Part shown: positions 7,705-15,457 of the stretch, one piece after another
Layout of the letters: the number at the start of each line of letters is the position of its first letter
Numbering within the stretch: position 1 is the stretch's first letter
From: Flavobacterium psychrophilum
GTDB lineage: Bacteria > Bacteroidota > Bacteroidia > Flavobacteriales > Flavobacteriaceae
Length of the DNA stretch: 29,557 nt
Direction: 5' to 3'
Assembly: GCA_945905915.1 (NCBI GenBank)
Contig: CAMDQL010000014.1
Span: 1 to 29,557 of the forward strand
Translations under genes and position numbers: made by a program
Notes under the pieces: model-generated
Told to the model about the DNA's origin: nothing
Database searches by the model: none
The model's input: only the letters and a program-made list of their open reading frames with translations

Positions 7705-9363
7705 ATGTGGAAAAGTCATCCTAAAGCATTGCCTTACTTGTTTTTATCTGAAATGTGGGAGCGTTTTGGTTATTATTTAATGATTGGTATTTTTACCCTT
7801 TATCTTAAAGATGTAGAAGCCGGATTTGCCATGACCGAGAAAGAAGCGTCTGATTTATACGGAACTTTTATCGCCTTGGTTTTCTTAACACCTTTTATTG
7901 GAGGATTAATTGCCGATCGTTATTGGGGCTATAAAAAATCTATTGTAATAGGCGGAATCATGATGGGAGCAGGTTATTTCATGATGGGAATTCATGATAT
8001 TACAATGCTATATGTAGCCATGACCTTAGTAATTGTAGGTAATGGTTTCTTTAAACCCAATATTTCAACGCTTTTAGGAAACTTTTATTCCGAAGATAAA
8101 TACAAAGAAAAGAAAGACGAAGGCTACAATATTTTCTATATGGGAATCAATGTTGGGGCATTCATTTGTAATTTTTTTGGAGCCGCTTTACAAATTTTAT
8201 TGGGTTGGCAATATGCGTTCATGGCAGCTGGAGTTGGAATGTTTATTGGGGTAATCGTTTTCATATTAGGGACCAAACATTATGGCACTCAAACCGAGAA
8301 AAAAGGAGTGCAACCTGGCGATATGCCTTTTTATAAAATTGTGCTATTTATTTTAGTTCCATCAGCGGTTTTTGGAGTAATTGGTTGGTTGTTAAAAGGA
8401 GTAACCTCTGAAGCAAACCCAAGTGGCTACATTTTTGGTTCGGATAGTACTGATGCCTTTATTTTTGCATGTATTCCCGTGATTTTCTTCTACGGAAGTT
8501 TGTATTACAAAGCTAAAATTGAAGACAAAAGACCTATTGGTGCGTTGTTAACTATTTTTGCTGTAGTAATTTTATTTTGGGCGGTATTTAAACTAAATGG
8601 TTCGGCACTTACCACTTGGGCAGACCGATATACCGATAGAGAAATTAAAGGAAATACACAAGCAGTTTTCAATGGTTTAAAATTAGCCAAAGAGGTCGAA
8701 TACAAAAAAGACACGGTTGAATTATACGATGCCAGTTTCCGAATTCAAAAAGTAGATGGCGAAGTTCAAAAAACAGTCGATTACCCGGTTTATTTTAGAA
8801 ACGTAGCCAAAGATAAATTGCCAGAAGAAGGTTCAAAAGTATCGCTTTGGGCCACCAATTTAAGTCAATCAATCAATCCAGGTTGGGTCATTATTTTAAC
8901 ACCATTAGTTGTAGCGTTCTTCACTTTTTTAAGAGGCCGAAAGAAAGAACCTTCAACGCCAACAAAGATTGCATTTGGTTTATTAATCTCAGCGTTATCC
9001 GTTTTAGTAATGGTTGCTGCCGTTAATATGGGCGCAAACGGATCTGAAAAAGTAAGTGTTTGGTGGTTAGTAGCCAATTACGGGGTCATCACTATTGGTG
9101 AATTATTTTTAAGCCCAATGGGATTATCAGTGGTTTCAAAATTGAGTCCCACAAACATTACTTCCTTAATGATGGGCGGTTGGTTTTTAGCTACTTCTAT
9201 CGGAAATAAATTAAGCGGCGTATTAGCAAGTCTTTGGGACACTTATGACAACAAACAAGATTTCTTCTGGATTAATTTCGGATTATTACTATTTGCAACT
9301 TTAATAATGTTTTTGTTATTGAAACAACTAAACAAAGTAATGCAAGAAAAAGGGATACATTAA
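7705..9363 (+). CDS. POT-family transporter, divergent: TM7 FEQ motif replaced by FKL
   Basis: The start is taken as the ATG at 7705 because the protein then begins MWKSHPKALPYLFLSEMWERF, in register with its neighbours; upstream in-frame codons cross the terminator hairpin. The 552-residue protein keeps the TM1 motif SEMWERFGYY (15-24), GGLIADRYWG (66-75), GNGFFKPNIS (112-121) and FYMGINVGAF (144-153), so membership of the POT family is clear. Two features set it apart. In TM7 the family motif FEQ is FKL (Phe295-Lys296-Leu297), so the usual acidic residue is replaced by a lysine. In addition, about 75 mostly hydrophilic residues (about 312-388) lie between TM7 and TM8, containing ADRYTDREIKGN just after TM7. 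Proton coupling or substrate type may thus differ from the flanking paralogues. The frame is intact and codon use looks like that of its neighbours, so it is not a pseudogene. The next gene starts one base after its stop. Confidence 0.92.
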   Translation: MWKSHPKALPYLFLSEMWERFGYYLMIGIFTLYLKDVEAGFAMTEKEASDLYGTFIALVFLTPFIGGLIADRYWGYKKSIVIGGIMMGAGYFMMGIHDITMLYVAMTLVIVGNGFFKPNISTLLGNFYSEDKYKEKKDEGYNIFYMGINVGAFICNFFGAALQILLGWQYAFMAAGVGMFIGVIVFILGTKHYGTQTEKKGVQPGDMPFYKIVLFILVPSAVFGVIGWLLKGVTSEANPSGYIFGSDSTDAFIFACIPVIFFYGSLYYKAKIEDKRPIGALLTIFAVVILFWAVFKLNGSALTTWADRYTDREIKGNTQAVFNGLKLAKEVEYKKDTVELYDASFRIQKVDGEVQKTVDYPVYFRNVAKDKLPEEGSKVSLWATNLSQSINPGWVIILTPLVVAFFTFLRGRKKEPSTPTKIAFGLLISALSVLVMVAAVNMGANGSEKVSVWWLVANYGVITIGELFLSPMGLSVVSKLSPTNITSLMMGGWFLATSIGNKLSGVLASLWDTYDNKQDFFWINFGLLLFATLIMFLLLKQLNKVMQEKGIH

Positions 9364-9364
9364 G

Positions 9365-10867
9365 ATGCAAACAATAGAACAAATTCAAGATTTTAAAGGG
9401 AAATATCCGAAACAATTGTGGTATTTATTCTTTAGCGAAATGTGGGAGCGTTTCTGTTTTTACGGAATGCGCGGAATGCTGGTGGTTTTCATGGTAAATC
9501 ATTTAGCCATGGATGAAAAAACCGCAAATTTACAATATGGTGCTACTCAAGCATGGGTGTATGCGTTTACTTTTATTGGTGGTTTATTTGCTGATAAAAT
9601 TTTAGGATTACGAAAATCACTTTTTTGGGGTGGTATTTTGATGATTTTAGGAAGTATCATTCTTGCCATTGATCCAAAGAATTTATTTTTTATTGGAATC
9701 AGTTTTACCATTGTAGGAACTGGTTTTTTTAAGCCTAATATTTCTTCTATGGTGGGCCAATTATATAAAGAAGGCGATCCTAGACGCGATGCCGGATTTT
9801 CGTTTTTCTATATGGGAGTAAATCTTGGAGCATTAATTGGTGGTTATATTTGTATCGCTGTTGCCGAAGGATCGATGTGGCAATCCCTAGTTCCAGAACA
9901 TTTACGATGGAATGTAGGTTTTGGTTTTGCAGCTCTTGTAATGATCATTAGTTTGTTGACCTTTACACAAACCCAAAAAACATTAAGTACAATTGGACTT
10001 TCTCCCTTACAGGAAGTAACAACTTCAAAACGAAAAATATTAGAAATAGCAACTTATTTAGGCTCTCTACTAGTAATCCCAGTGATTATTATTATGGTAG
10101 CCAATACAAAATATACCGATTATTTTATGATGATTATCGGACCTGCTTCTATTTTGTATTTGTTTTATGAAATGAAAAACTTCTCGGTTTCAGAAAATAA
10201 AAAACTGTTAGCTGCTTTAGTATTTATTATTTTCTCGATTTTCTTTTGGGCATTTTTTGAACAAAGTGGAGGTTCTTTAAGTTTATTTGCCGCAAATAAT
10301 TTGAACAACACCATCGCAGGAGTTGAATTAAGTCCGAATGGTGTAAACAATTCTGCGAATTCATTATTTGTAATTGGTTTTGCGGCATTAATCGGTTTGG
10401 TTTGGTTGTGGATGGCAAAGAAAAAGATTGAGCCTAATACTATTATCAAATTTGGCTTGGCCTTTTTATTTCTAGCGGGAGGTTTTTGGGTGTTTTACTA
10501 CACACAATTTTTTGCCGATTTAAACGGAAAAACATCTCTTGGTATCTTTACGCTTGGTTGGTTGGTCATTACTTTTGGTGAATTGTGTTTGTCGCCTATT
10601 GGCATGAGCGCTATGACAAAATTATCGCCACAGAAAACACAAGCCGTTATGATGGGAATGTGGTTTTTAGCCAGTGCATATGGCCAGTATTTCGCTGGAA
10701 TTTTAGGTGCTAATATTGCAGAAGCATCAGAAAAAGCAACCAATATTGAAAAACTAATTTTGTATGCCGATGGTTACAAGCAACTAGCTATTTATGCCTT
10801 TATTTTAGGAGTTGTTTTAATAGCAATTTCGCCCTTAGTTAAAAAATTAATGCAAGAAGTTAAGTAA
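9365..10867 (+). CDS. POT-family proton-coupled oligopeptide transporter (third)
   Basis: The 500-residue polytopic membrane protein shows all POT hallmarks: SEMWERFCFYGMRG (24-37), GGLFADKILGLRK (72-84), GTGFFKPNISSMVG (118-131), FYMGVNLGAL (148-157), and a canonical TM7 motif FWAFFEQSGGSL (294-305) with Glu299. It should be an ordinary di/tripeptide:proton symporter, shorter than its two neighbours because it has neither the long TM7-TM8 insert nor a long terminal loop. Its ATG comes one base after the stop of the preceding transporter, so the two are almost surely co-transcribed and probably translationally coupled. The three transporters are clearly diverged from one another, so they are old paralogues rather than a recent tandem duplication. 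Confidence 0.94.
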   Translation: MQTIEQIQDFKGKYPKQLWYLFFSEMWERFCFYGMRGMLVVFMVNHLAMDEKTANLQYGATQAWVYAFTFIGGLFADKILGLRKSLFWGGILMILGSIILAIDPKNLFFIGISFTIVGTGFFKPNISSMVGQLYKEGDPRRDAGFSFFYMGVNLGALIGGYICIAVAEGSMWQSLVPEHLRWNVGFGFAALVMIISLLTFTQTQKTLSTIGLSPLQEVTTSKRKILEIATYLGSLLVIPVIIIMVANTKYTDYFMMIIGPASILYLFYEMKNFSVSENKKLLAALVFIIFSIFFWAFFEQSGGSLSLFAANNLNNTIAGVELSPNGVNNSANSLFVIGFAALIGLVWLWMAKKKIEPNTIIKFGLAFLFLAGGFWVFYYTQFFADLNGKTSLGIFTLGWLVITFGELCLSPIGMSAMTKLSPQKTQAVMMGMWFLASAYGQYFAGILGANIAEASEKATNIEKLILYADGYKQLAIYAFILGVVLIAISPLVKKLMQEVK

Positions 10868-10877
10868 GCAATACTTT

Positions 10878-10902
10878 TTGGCATTCAAATTGATTATTTT
10901 TG
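10878..10902 (+). promoter_or_regulatory. Candidate promoter of the thioredoxin-like gene
   Basis: TATTTTTG at 10895-10902 fully matches the -7 consensus TAnnTTTG and lies 18 bases before the ATG. A TTG stands at 10878-10880, but the 14-base spacing is shorter than the usual 17-23, so the -33 assignment is weak. Confidence 0.45.
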
Positions 10903-10920
10903 TTCGATAAATTTTAAAAA

Positions 10921-11388
10921 ATGAAAAAGATTTTAGTTTTAGCGTTTTTAACTTTGACCACGATGTCATTACAAGCGCAAGAAGGGTTAACTTGGCATAC
11001 CGATTTATCCAAAGCTACCGATATTTCAATTAAAGAAAACCAACCCTTATTTTTATTTTTCACAGGTTCAGATTGGTGTGGATGGTGCATTCGTTTACAA
11101 AAGGAAGTGTTTAAAACGCCCGAATTTGTTAAATGGGCTAAAGAAAATGTGATTTTAGTGGAGCTAGATTTTCCAAGAAAAAACGAACAAACTGAAGCTG
11201 TAAAAATGCAAAATGCGCAACTCCAACAACAATTACAAGTAAGAGGATATCCAACGGTTTGGTTTGTAAGTGCAACAAAAACTACTGATGCAAAAGTTAA
11301 TTTAAACGCATTAGGAAGTTCGGGTTATGTTGCTGGTGGTCCACAAGTTTGGATCGATGGTGCTAATCAAATTATCAAAAAGAAATAA
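10921..11388 (+). CDS. Periplasmic thioredoxin-like protein (CGWC)
   Basis: The 155-residue protein has a signal peptide (residues 1-20, ending SLQAQ) and one thioredoxin-fold domain. The redox motif is CGWC at 53-56 inside GSDWCGWCIRLQ. The cis-proline is Pro111 in GYPTVWF. The context LFLFFTGSDWCGWC is typical of the small thioredoxin_7-like proteins of Bacteroidota, which act as thiol-disulfide oxidoreductases in the periplasm. Client proteins are unknown. It follows the transporter genes by 53 bases but has its own -7 element. It ends one base from the convergent comEC gene, and its terminator lies within comEC. Confidence 0.9.
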   Translation: MKKILVLAFLTLTTMSLQAQEGLTWHTDLSKATDISIKENQPLFLFFTGSDWCGWCIRLQKEVFKTPEFVKWAKENVILVELDFPRKNEQTEAVKMQNAQLQQQLQVRGYPTVWFVSATKTTDAKVNLNALGSSGYVAGGPQVWIDGANQIIKKK

Positions 11389-11389
11389 A

Positions 11390-13402
11390 TTATTTCAATC
11401 TATAGAATCCCTTTTCGGCAATAGCATGAAAAGGGATTTTTGCTTTTCTACAAGTCGCTTCCCAACGTTTAATACTGTTTTTATAATTGCTTTTATCGGC
11501 AATAATGACTTTTGGTTGTGTTGTTTTAATTAATCGGTCAAGGTTTATTTTTGGATTTTGTGTAAGAATAATTATACTTGGTTTTAGTGAAGTTTTATAC
11601 ACCCCAAAACTATCAATCACCATAATTCTATTCTGCTGAAACGAAAATACATTTTGCATCGGAAAAACTGCTAAAGAATCTGAAAACGTGCCTCTTACAT
11701 AATGTTGTACTGTAGTATAATGAGTAAAAGGTGCGTCAGTGTAGGCCATTACTTTATTTTTAGTCTTTATGCCAATAAGTGTTTGTTTTTCATTGAAAAT
11801 AATCAATTCTGAGGACTCATTTTCATTCCATTTTACTGCAAGATAACTCAACTGAAAGCAAAAAAGCGCCAATAGAATATAACTAATTTGTTGGTTTTTT
11901 TTGGAATACATCCAAAATATCAGAGCGATAAGCACTAAATATAGCGTTAAAACCATCAATGCTGAAAATGAAATATTGGAAATAATTCCTTGTTTAAATT
12001 GGGCAATCCAATGAATATAATCATTCATAATTTTGATGGATAGTTTTAATACTTTTCCAAAATACACTGCAAGTTCAGGCAATATAAAGTTTAATCCTAA
12101 AAGTATAATTCCGTAAATTAACACAAAACTTGACAAGGGAATGATGACTAAATTTGCGAGCAAAAAGAGTAAGGGCATTTGATTAAAATAATATAAACTT
12201 AAAGGCAAAACTCCTATTTGAGCTGCCATGGAAACGGCCATCATATCGATAAAATACAATGCAATTTTATTTTGGGTAACATGAAATTTCTTGTAAAAAG
12301 GTTGGAATAAAACAATCGACAAAACCGCTGCATAACTCAACTGAAATCCGATGTCAAAAATAGCGTTTGGTGAAAACAACAAAATAAGCAAAGCTGAAGT
12401 AGCCATCGCATTATAAATCGCTTTTGATTGATTGAAATACGTTCCAACACTTATAAAACTAAAAAGAGTAACGGCTCTTGTAACTGATGCAGGAAGTCCT
12501 GTTAAGAAGGCAAATAACCACAAGACAAAAAGCACCAATAGTAATTCGATTTCTTTTCCAAAACGAAAACTTCTCAATGGTTTCAATAAAAAAACTAGAA
12601 AAAAATACAGGATTGAAATATGTAATCCAGAAATGGCCAAAATATGAATTACACCGGCATTGGAATAATCCGTTATAGTTGCTTTATCAATCGCTACACG
12701 CTGACCCAAAAGTAGTGCATCAATTATTGCTTTTGTCTTTGCATCAAAATGGTGAATGGTAAAACTATCGCTTAACGCATTGCGCAATTTTTCAATATAA
12801 TAATTAAAATTTTGATGTTGCTTTATGATTTTTATCGAGGAATTATTGAGATAAATTTGATGCCCAATGTTTTGTTTTTCTAAATAATTAGCATAATCAA
12901 ATTGGTACGGATTATAAGCCTTTGGAATCGGATAAATGGACTCGTTAATAGAAATTTCGGTGCCAGAATGCAATACAATTTTAGATTGTTTAGGCACATA
13001 AAGTAGTATTTTTCCCGAAGCAATTTTGGTGTTAAACCCATTTATTTCAAGAACATATTTTACATATCGTTCGTTAGGTTTTAAGGCTGTTTGAATAACT
13101 CCTTTAATAACATTTGTGGTTTCAAAAGTTTGTTTAGAATAATGATTTGTAGCATTCTTATCTACATGAACAAAATAAGTAAGCATGCCTAAAGTGGCAG
13201 AAAGAAGGTACGTTGCAAATCCAAAACTGGTATTTTGAATTAGCGCGTTGTGATTTTTATACCACGAAAAACCAAATAGAATAGCACTTATAAGTATGCC
13301 ATAAAAAAGAAATGACAAAGAAAATGCAGCATATTCTTGCAGAATAATGCCAATTATAAAACTGATCGTTACACCGATTAAAGGAAATTTTAGGGGAGTC
13401 AA
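11390..13402 (-). CDS. comEC: ComEC/Rec2-family DNA uptake channel, without a recognisable metallo-beta-lactamase motif
   Basis: The 670-residue polytopic inner-membrane protein resembles ComEC, which passes single-stranded DNA into the cytoplasm during natural transformation. An N-terminal pair of membrane segments (about 7-75) precedes a soluble domain of the DUF4131/OB type (about 95-195). The competence domain carries LLLGQRVAID (230-239), HILAISGLHISILYF (253-267) with its conserved SGLH, FLTGLPASVTRA (299-310) and many membrane helices to about residue 500. The last about 160 residues are soluble, but I find no HxHxDH zinc motif as in the Bacillus-type beta-lactamase-like domain. The start is TTG: an in-frame stop lies just upstream and the first ATG lies far inside the membrane region. 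It follows lpxB by 22 bases. Confidence 0.88.
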   Translation of the reverse strand: MTPLKFPLIGVTISFIIGIILQEYAAFSLSFLFYGILISAILFGFSWYKNHNALIQNTSFGFATYLLSATLGMLTYFVHVDKNATNHYSKQTFETTNVIKGVIQTALKPNERYVKYVLEINGFNTKIASGKILLYVPKQSKIVLHSGTEISINESIYPIPKAYNPYQFDYANYLEKQNIGHQIYLNNSSIKIIKQHQNFNYYIEKLRNALSDSFTIHHFDAKTKAIIDALLLGQRVAIDKATITDYSNAGVIHILAISGLHISILYFFLVFLLKPLRSFRFGKEIELLLVLFVLWLFAFLTGLPASVTRAVTLFSFISVGTYFNQSKAIYNAMATSALLILLFSPNAIFDIGFQLSYAAVLSIVLFQPFYKKFHVTQNKIALYFIDMMAVSMAAQIGVLPLSLYYFNQMPLLFLLANLVIIPLSSFVLIYGIILLGLNFILPELAVYFGKVLKLSIKIMNDYIHWIAQFKQGIISNISFSALMVLTLYLVLIALIFWMYSKKNQQISYILLALFCFQLSYLAVKWNENESSELIIFNEKQTLIGIKTKNKVMAYTDAPFTHYTTVQHYVRGTFSDSLAVFPMQNVFSFQQNRIMVIDSFGVYKTSLKPSIIILTQNPKINLDRLIKTTQPKVIIADKSNYKNSIKRWEATCRKAKIPFHAIAEKGFYRLK
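11406..11447 (+). terminator. Plus-strand terminator lying inside the 3' coding end of comEC
   Basis: The arms AATCCCTTTTC (11406-11416) and GAAAAGGGATT (11428-11438) form an 11-bp perfect stem with an 11-base loop, followed on the plus strand by TTTTTGCTTTT. On the minus strand no U-tract follows, so it serves the thioredoxin-like gene, whose stop is 17 bases upstream. Its bases also encode residues near the ComEC C-terminus (GIPFHAIAEKGFY-like register on the other strand). Confidence 0.75.
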
Positions 13403-13424
13403 ATAGTAGGGGATTTAGGTGTTC

Positions 13425-14540
13425 TTACATTTTTAAGGAATTAACAATTAATTCAGCAGTCTTTTTACTGGCGCCTTCTCCACCCAAATTTTGTTTCAAA
13501 TTAGCATAGGCAATAGACAGTTTATTTCTGTTTTCAGGATGAAGTATTTTAGCCAATTCAACTTTTAAATTTTCGGTATTCAATTCCTCTTGAATCAACT
13601 CTTTAACCACTTCTTGATCCATAATTAAGTTGACTAACGAAATGTATTTTAAGGTGATAATTCGTTTCGCAATTTGATACGAAATCCAACTTCCTTTATA
13701 ACAAACCACTTCGGGAACATTAAACAAAGCGGTTTCTAAGGTGGCAGTTCCAGAAGTTACCAAGGCAGCTTGAGCATGACTCAATAAATCATAAGTTTTA
13801 TTCGAAATAAATTTTACATTTTCATTGGTTAAAAACGGTTTATAAAATTCGTATTCCTGACTTGGCGCTCCGGCAATAACAAATTGATACTCTGGAAAAT
13901 CTTTCACAACCGACAGCATAACCGACAACATTTTGGATATTTCTTGCTTTCTACTTCCGGGTAATAATGCAATAATTGGCTTTTCAGAAAGTTGATTTTC
14001 AGTTCTAAAAGTAGCATCTGAAACCTCCACTCTATTAGCAATGGCATCAATTAAAGGATGCCCTACAAAATGAACCGGAAAATGATGTTTTTGCTCATAA
14101 AATTCTTTTTCAAATGGAAGAATTACGTACATATAATCAACATCACGTTTGATGGCTTTAATCCGATTTTCTTTCCAAGCCCAAATTTGAGGCGAAATAT
14201 AATAATGTGTTGGAATATTTCTTTCTTTTGCCCAAGTGGCTATGCGCATATTAAACCCAGGATAGTCTATAAAAATAATAGCATCAGGCTGAAAGGCTTC
14301 AATATCTTTCTTGCAAATTTTGATGTTATTCAAAATCGTTTTTAGGTTCATGATTACTTCGATAAAACCCATAAACGCTAATTCGCGATAATGTTTTACT
14401 AAAGTTCCGCCAACAGCTTGCATCAAATCGCCTCCCCAAAAACGAATTTCGGCAGAGGGGTCTTTTTCATACAAGGCTTTCATTAGGTTTGAACCGTGTA
14501 AATCGCCCGAAGCTTCTCCTGCTATGATATAATATTTCAT
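13425..14540 (-). CDS. lpxB: Lipid-A-disaccharide synthase
   Basis: The 371-residue GT19-family glycosyltransferase joins UDP-2,3-diacylglucosamine to lipid X, giving the disaccharide of lipid A on the cytoplasmic side of the inner membrane. Typical blocks are AGEASGDLHGSNLM (7-20), FWGGDLMQAVGG, FIDYPGFNMRIA, YYISPQIWAWKENRIK (nucleotide-sugar enzyme signature), LLPGSRKQEI and SGTATLETAL. The length is normal for the family (about 370-390). The gene lies 9 bases behind surE and ahead of comEC, a compact leftward operon. Its presence shows that the cell has an outer membrane with lipopolysaccharide or lipooligosaccharide. Confidence 0.97.
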   Translation of the reverse strand: MKYYIIAGEASGDLHGSNLMKALYEKDPSAEIRFWGGDLMQAVGGTLVKHYRELAFMGFIEVIMNLKTILNNIKICKKDIEAFQPDAIIFIDYPGFNMRIATWAKERNIPTHYYISPQIWAWKENRIKAIKRDVDYMYVILPFEKEFYEQKHHFPVHFVGHPLIDAIANRVEVSDATFRTENQLSEKPIIALLPGSRKQEISKMLSVMLSVVKDFPEYQFVIAGAPSQEYEFYKPFLTNENVKFISNKTYDLLSHAQAALVTSGTATLETALFNVPEVVCYKGSWISYQIAKRIITLKYISLVNLIMDQEVVKELIQEELNTENLKVELAKILHPENRNKLSIAYANLKQNLGGEGASKKTAELIVNSLKM

Positions 14541-14549
14541 GCTATTTCG

Positions 14550-15317
14550 TTATAATTCCCAAGCATTCAATTGTTGAATGGCATGATGGGCGGTTAAATC
14601 AAATTGCACCGGAACAATCGAAATGTAACCGTTTTCCAATGCCCATTCGTCAGTATCTGTGCCTTTATCTTGGTTGACAAATGTTCCGGTTAACCAATAA
14701 TATTCTTTTCCTTGCGGATTAGTTCGTTTATCAAATTCTTCTTGCCACATGGCTTTTGCTTGTCGGCAAATTTTAATTCCTTTAATAGTTTCAAAAGGTA
14801 ATTTTGGAAAATTAACGTTTAAAATAACTCCCTCTGGCAACCCTTTTTTGAGTACTTCAAGTGAAATTTGTTTCACGTGATTCTTTATGGGTTCAAAATC
14901 GGCATCCCAACTATAATCTAATAATGAAAATCCGATGGCCGGAATACCTTCAATACCAGCTTCAACTGCAGCACTCATCGTTCCAGAATAAATAACATTG
15001 ATAGAGGAATTTGAACCGTGATTAATTCCTGAAACACATAAATCGGGTTTGCGGTTTAAAATTTCATTCACTGCTATTTTAACACAATCAACCGGTGTTC
15101 CGCTACAACTATATTCTTGATCAATTTCTTTATCAATATGAACGCGTTCTAACTTTAGTGTATTGTTAATTGTTATGGCGTGACCCATTACACTTTGCGG
15201 ACTATCTGGCGCTACTACGATTACATCACCTATTTCTTTCATTACAGCAATTAAAGCTCTAATGCCTGGAGCTGCTATTCCATCGTCATTTGTAATAAGT
15301 ATTAATGGTTTTGCCAT
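14550..15317 (-). CDS. surE: 5'/3'-nucleotidase SurE
   Basis: The 255-residue metal-dependent phosphatase hydrolyses nucleoside monophosphates. The amino-terminal ILITNDDGIAAPGI carries the metal-binding pair Asp11-Asp12. APDSPQSVMGHAIT contributes Ser42, CSGTPVDCVK (71-80) is the substrate loop, and SGINHGSNSS (96-105) contributes Asn99. All four metal ligands of the family are in place and the length is normal. It is the first gene of the surE-lpxB-comEC cluster and faces the tail-specific protease gene across 140 bases. That divergent spacer has no clear TAnnTTTG match for either gene. Confidence 0.97.
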   Translation of the reverse strand: MAKPLILITNDDGIAAPGIRALIAVMKEIGDVIVVAPDSPQSVMGHAITINNTLKLERVHIDKEIDQEYSCSGTPVDCVKIAVNEILNRKPDLCVSGINHGSNSSINVIYSGTMSAAVEAGIEGIPAIGFSLLDYSWDADFEPIKNHVKQISLEVLKKGLPEGVILNVNFPKLPFETIKGIKICRQAKAMWQEEFDKRTNPQGKEYYWLTGTFVNQDKGTDTDEWALENGYISIVPVQFDLTAHHAIQQLNAWEL

Positions 15318-15457
15318 GAATTCATTTTTTGCTAAATTAATTAATTTAATTTGAAACCCTTTTCATGATGTAAAAAAATTATCGCTTTAACAAAAATTTA
15401 TCGTTAATTCATTTTTTATGGCATGATTTTTTATGTAATTTAGTTGAAAATTTTTTA

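Noticed and set aside
7705..9363. Second POT gene as a decaying pseudogene
   Set aside because: The frame is intact over 552 codons, the other family motifs are conserved, and the next gene is tightly coupled to it.
12432..12678. Open frames on the plus strand within comEC, and similar antisense frames across mvaA, rodA, mrdA and purH
   Set aside because: They lie opposite well-conserved genes, have no recognisable protein features and no promoter; they are shadows of the real frames.
15318..15457. Divergent promoters for surE and prc based on TAATTTAG on both strands
   Set aside because: Each lacks the final TTTG match and a correctly spaced TTG; such strings are common in AT-rich spacers.
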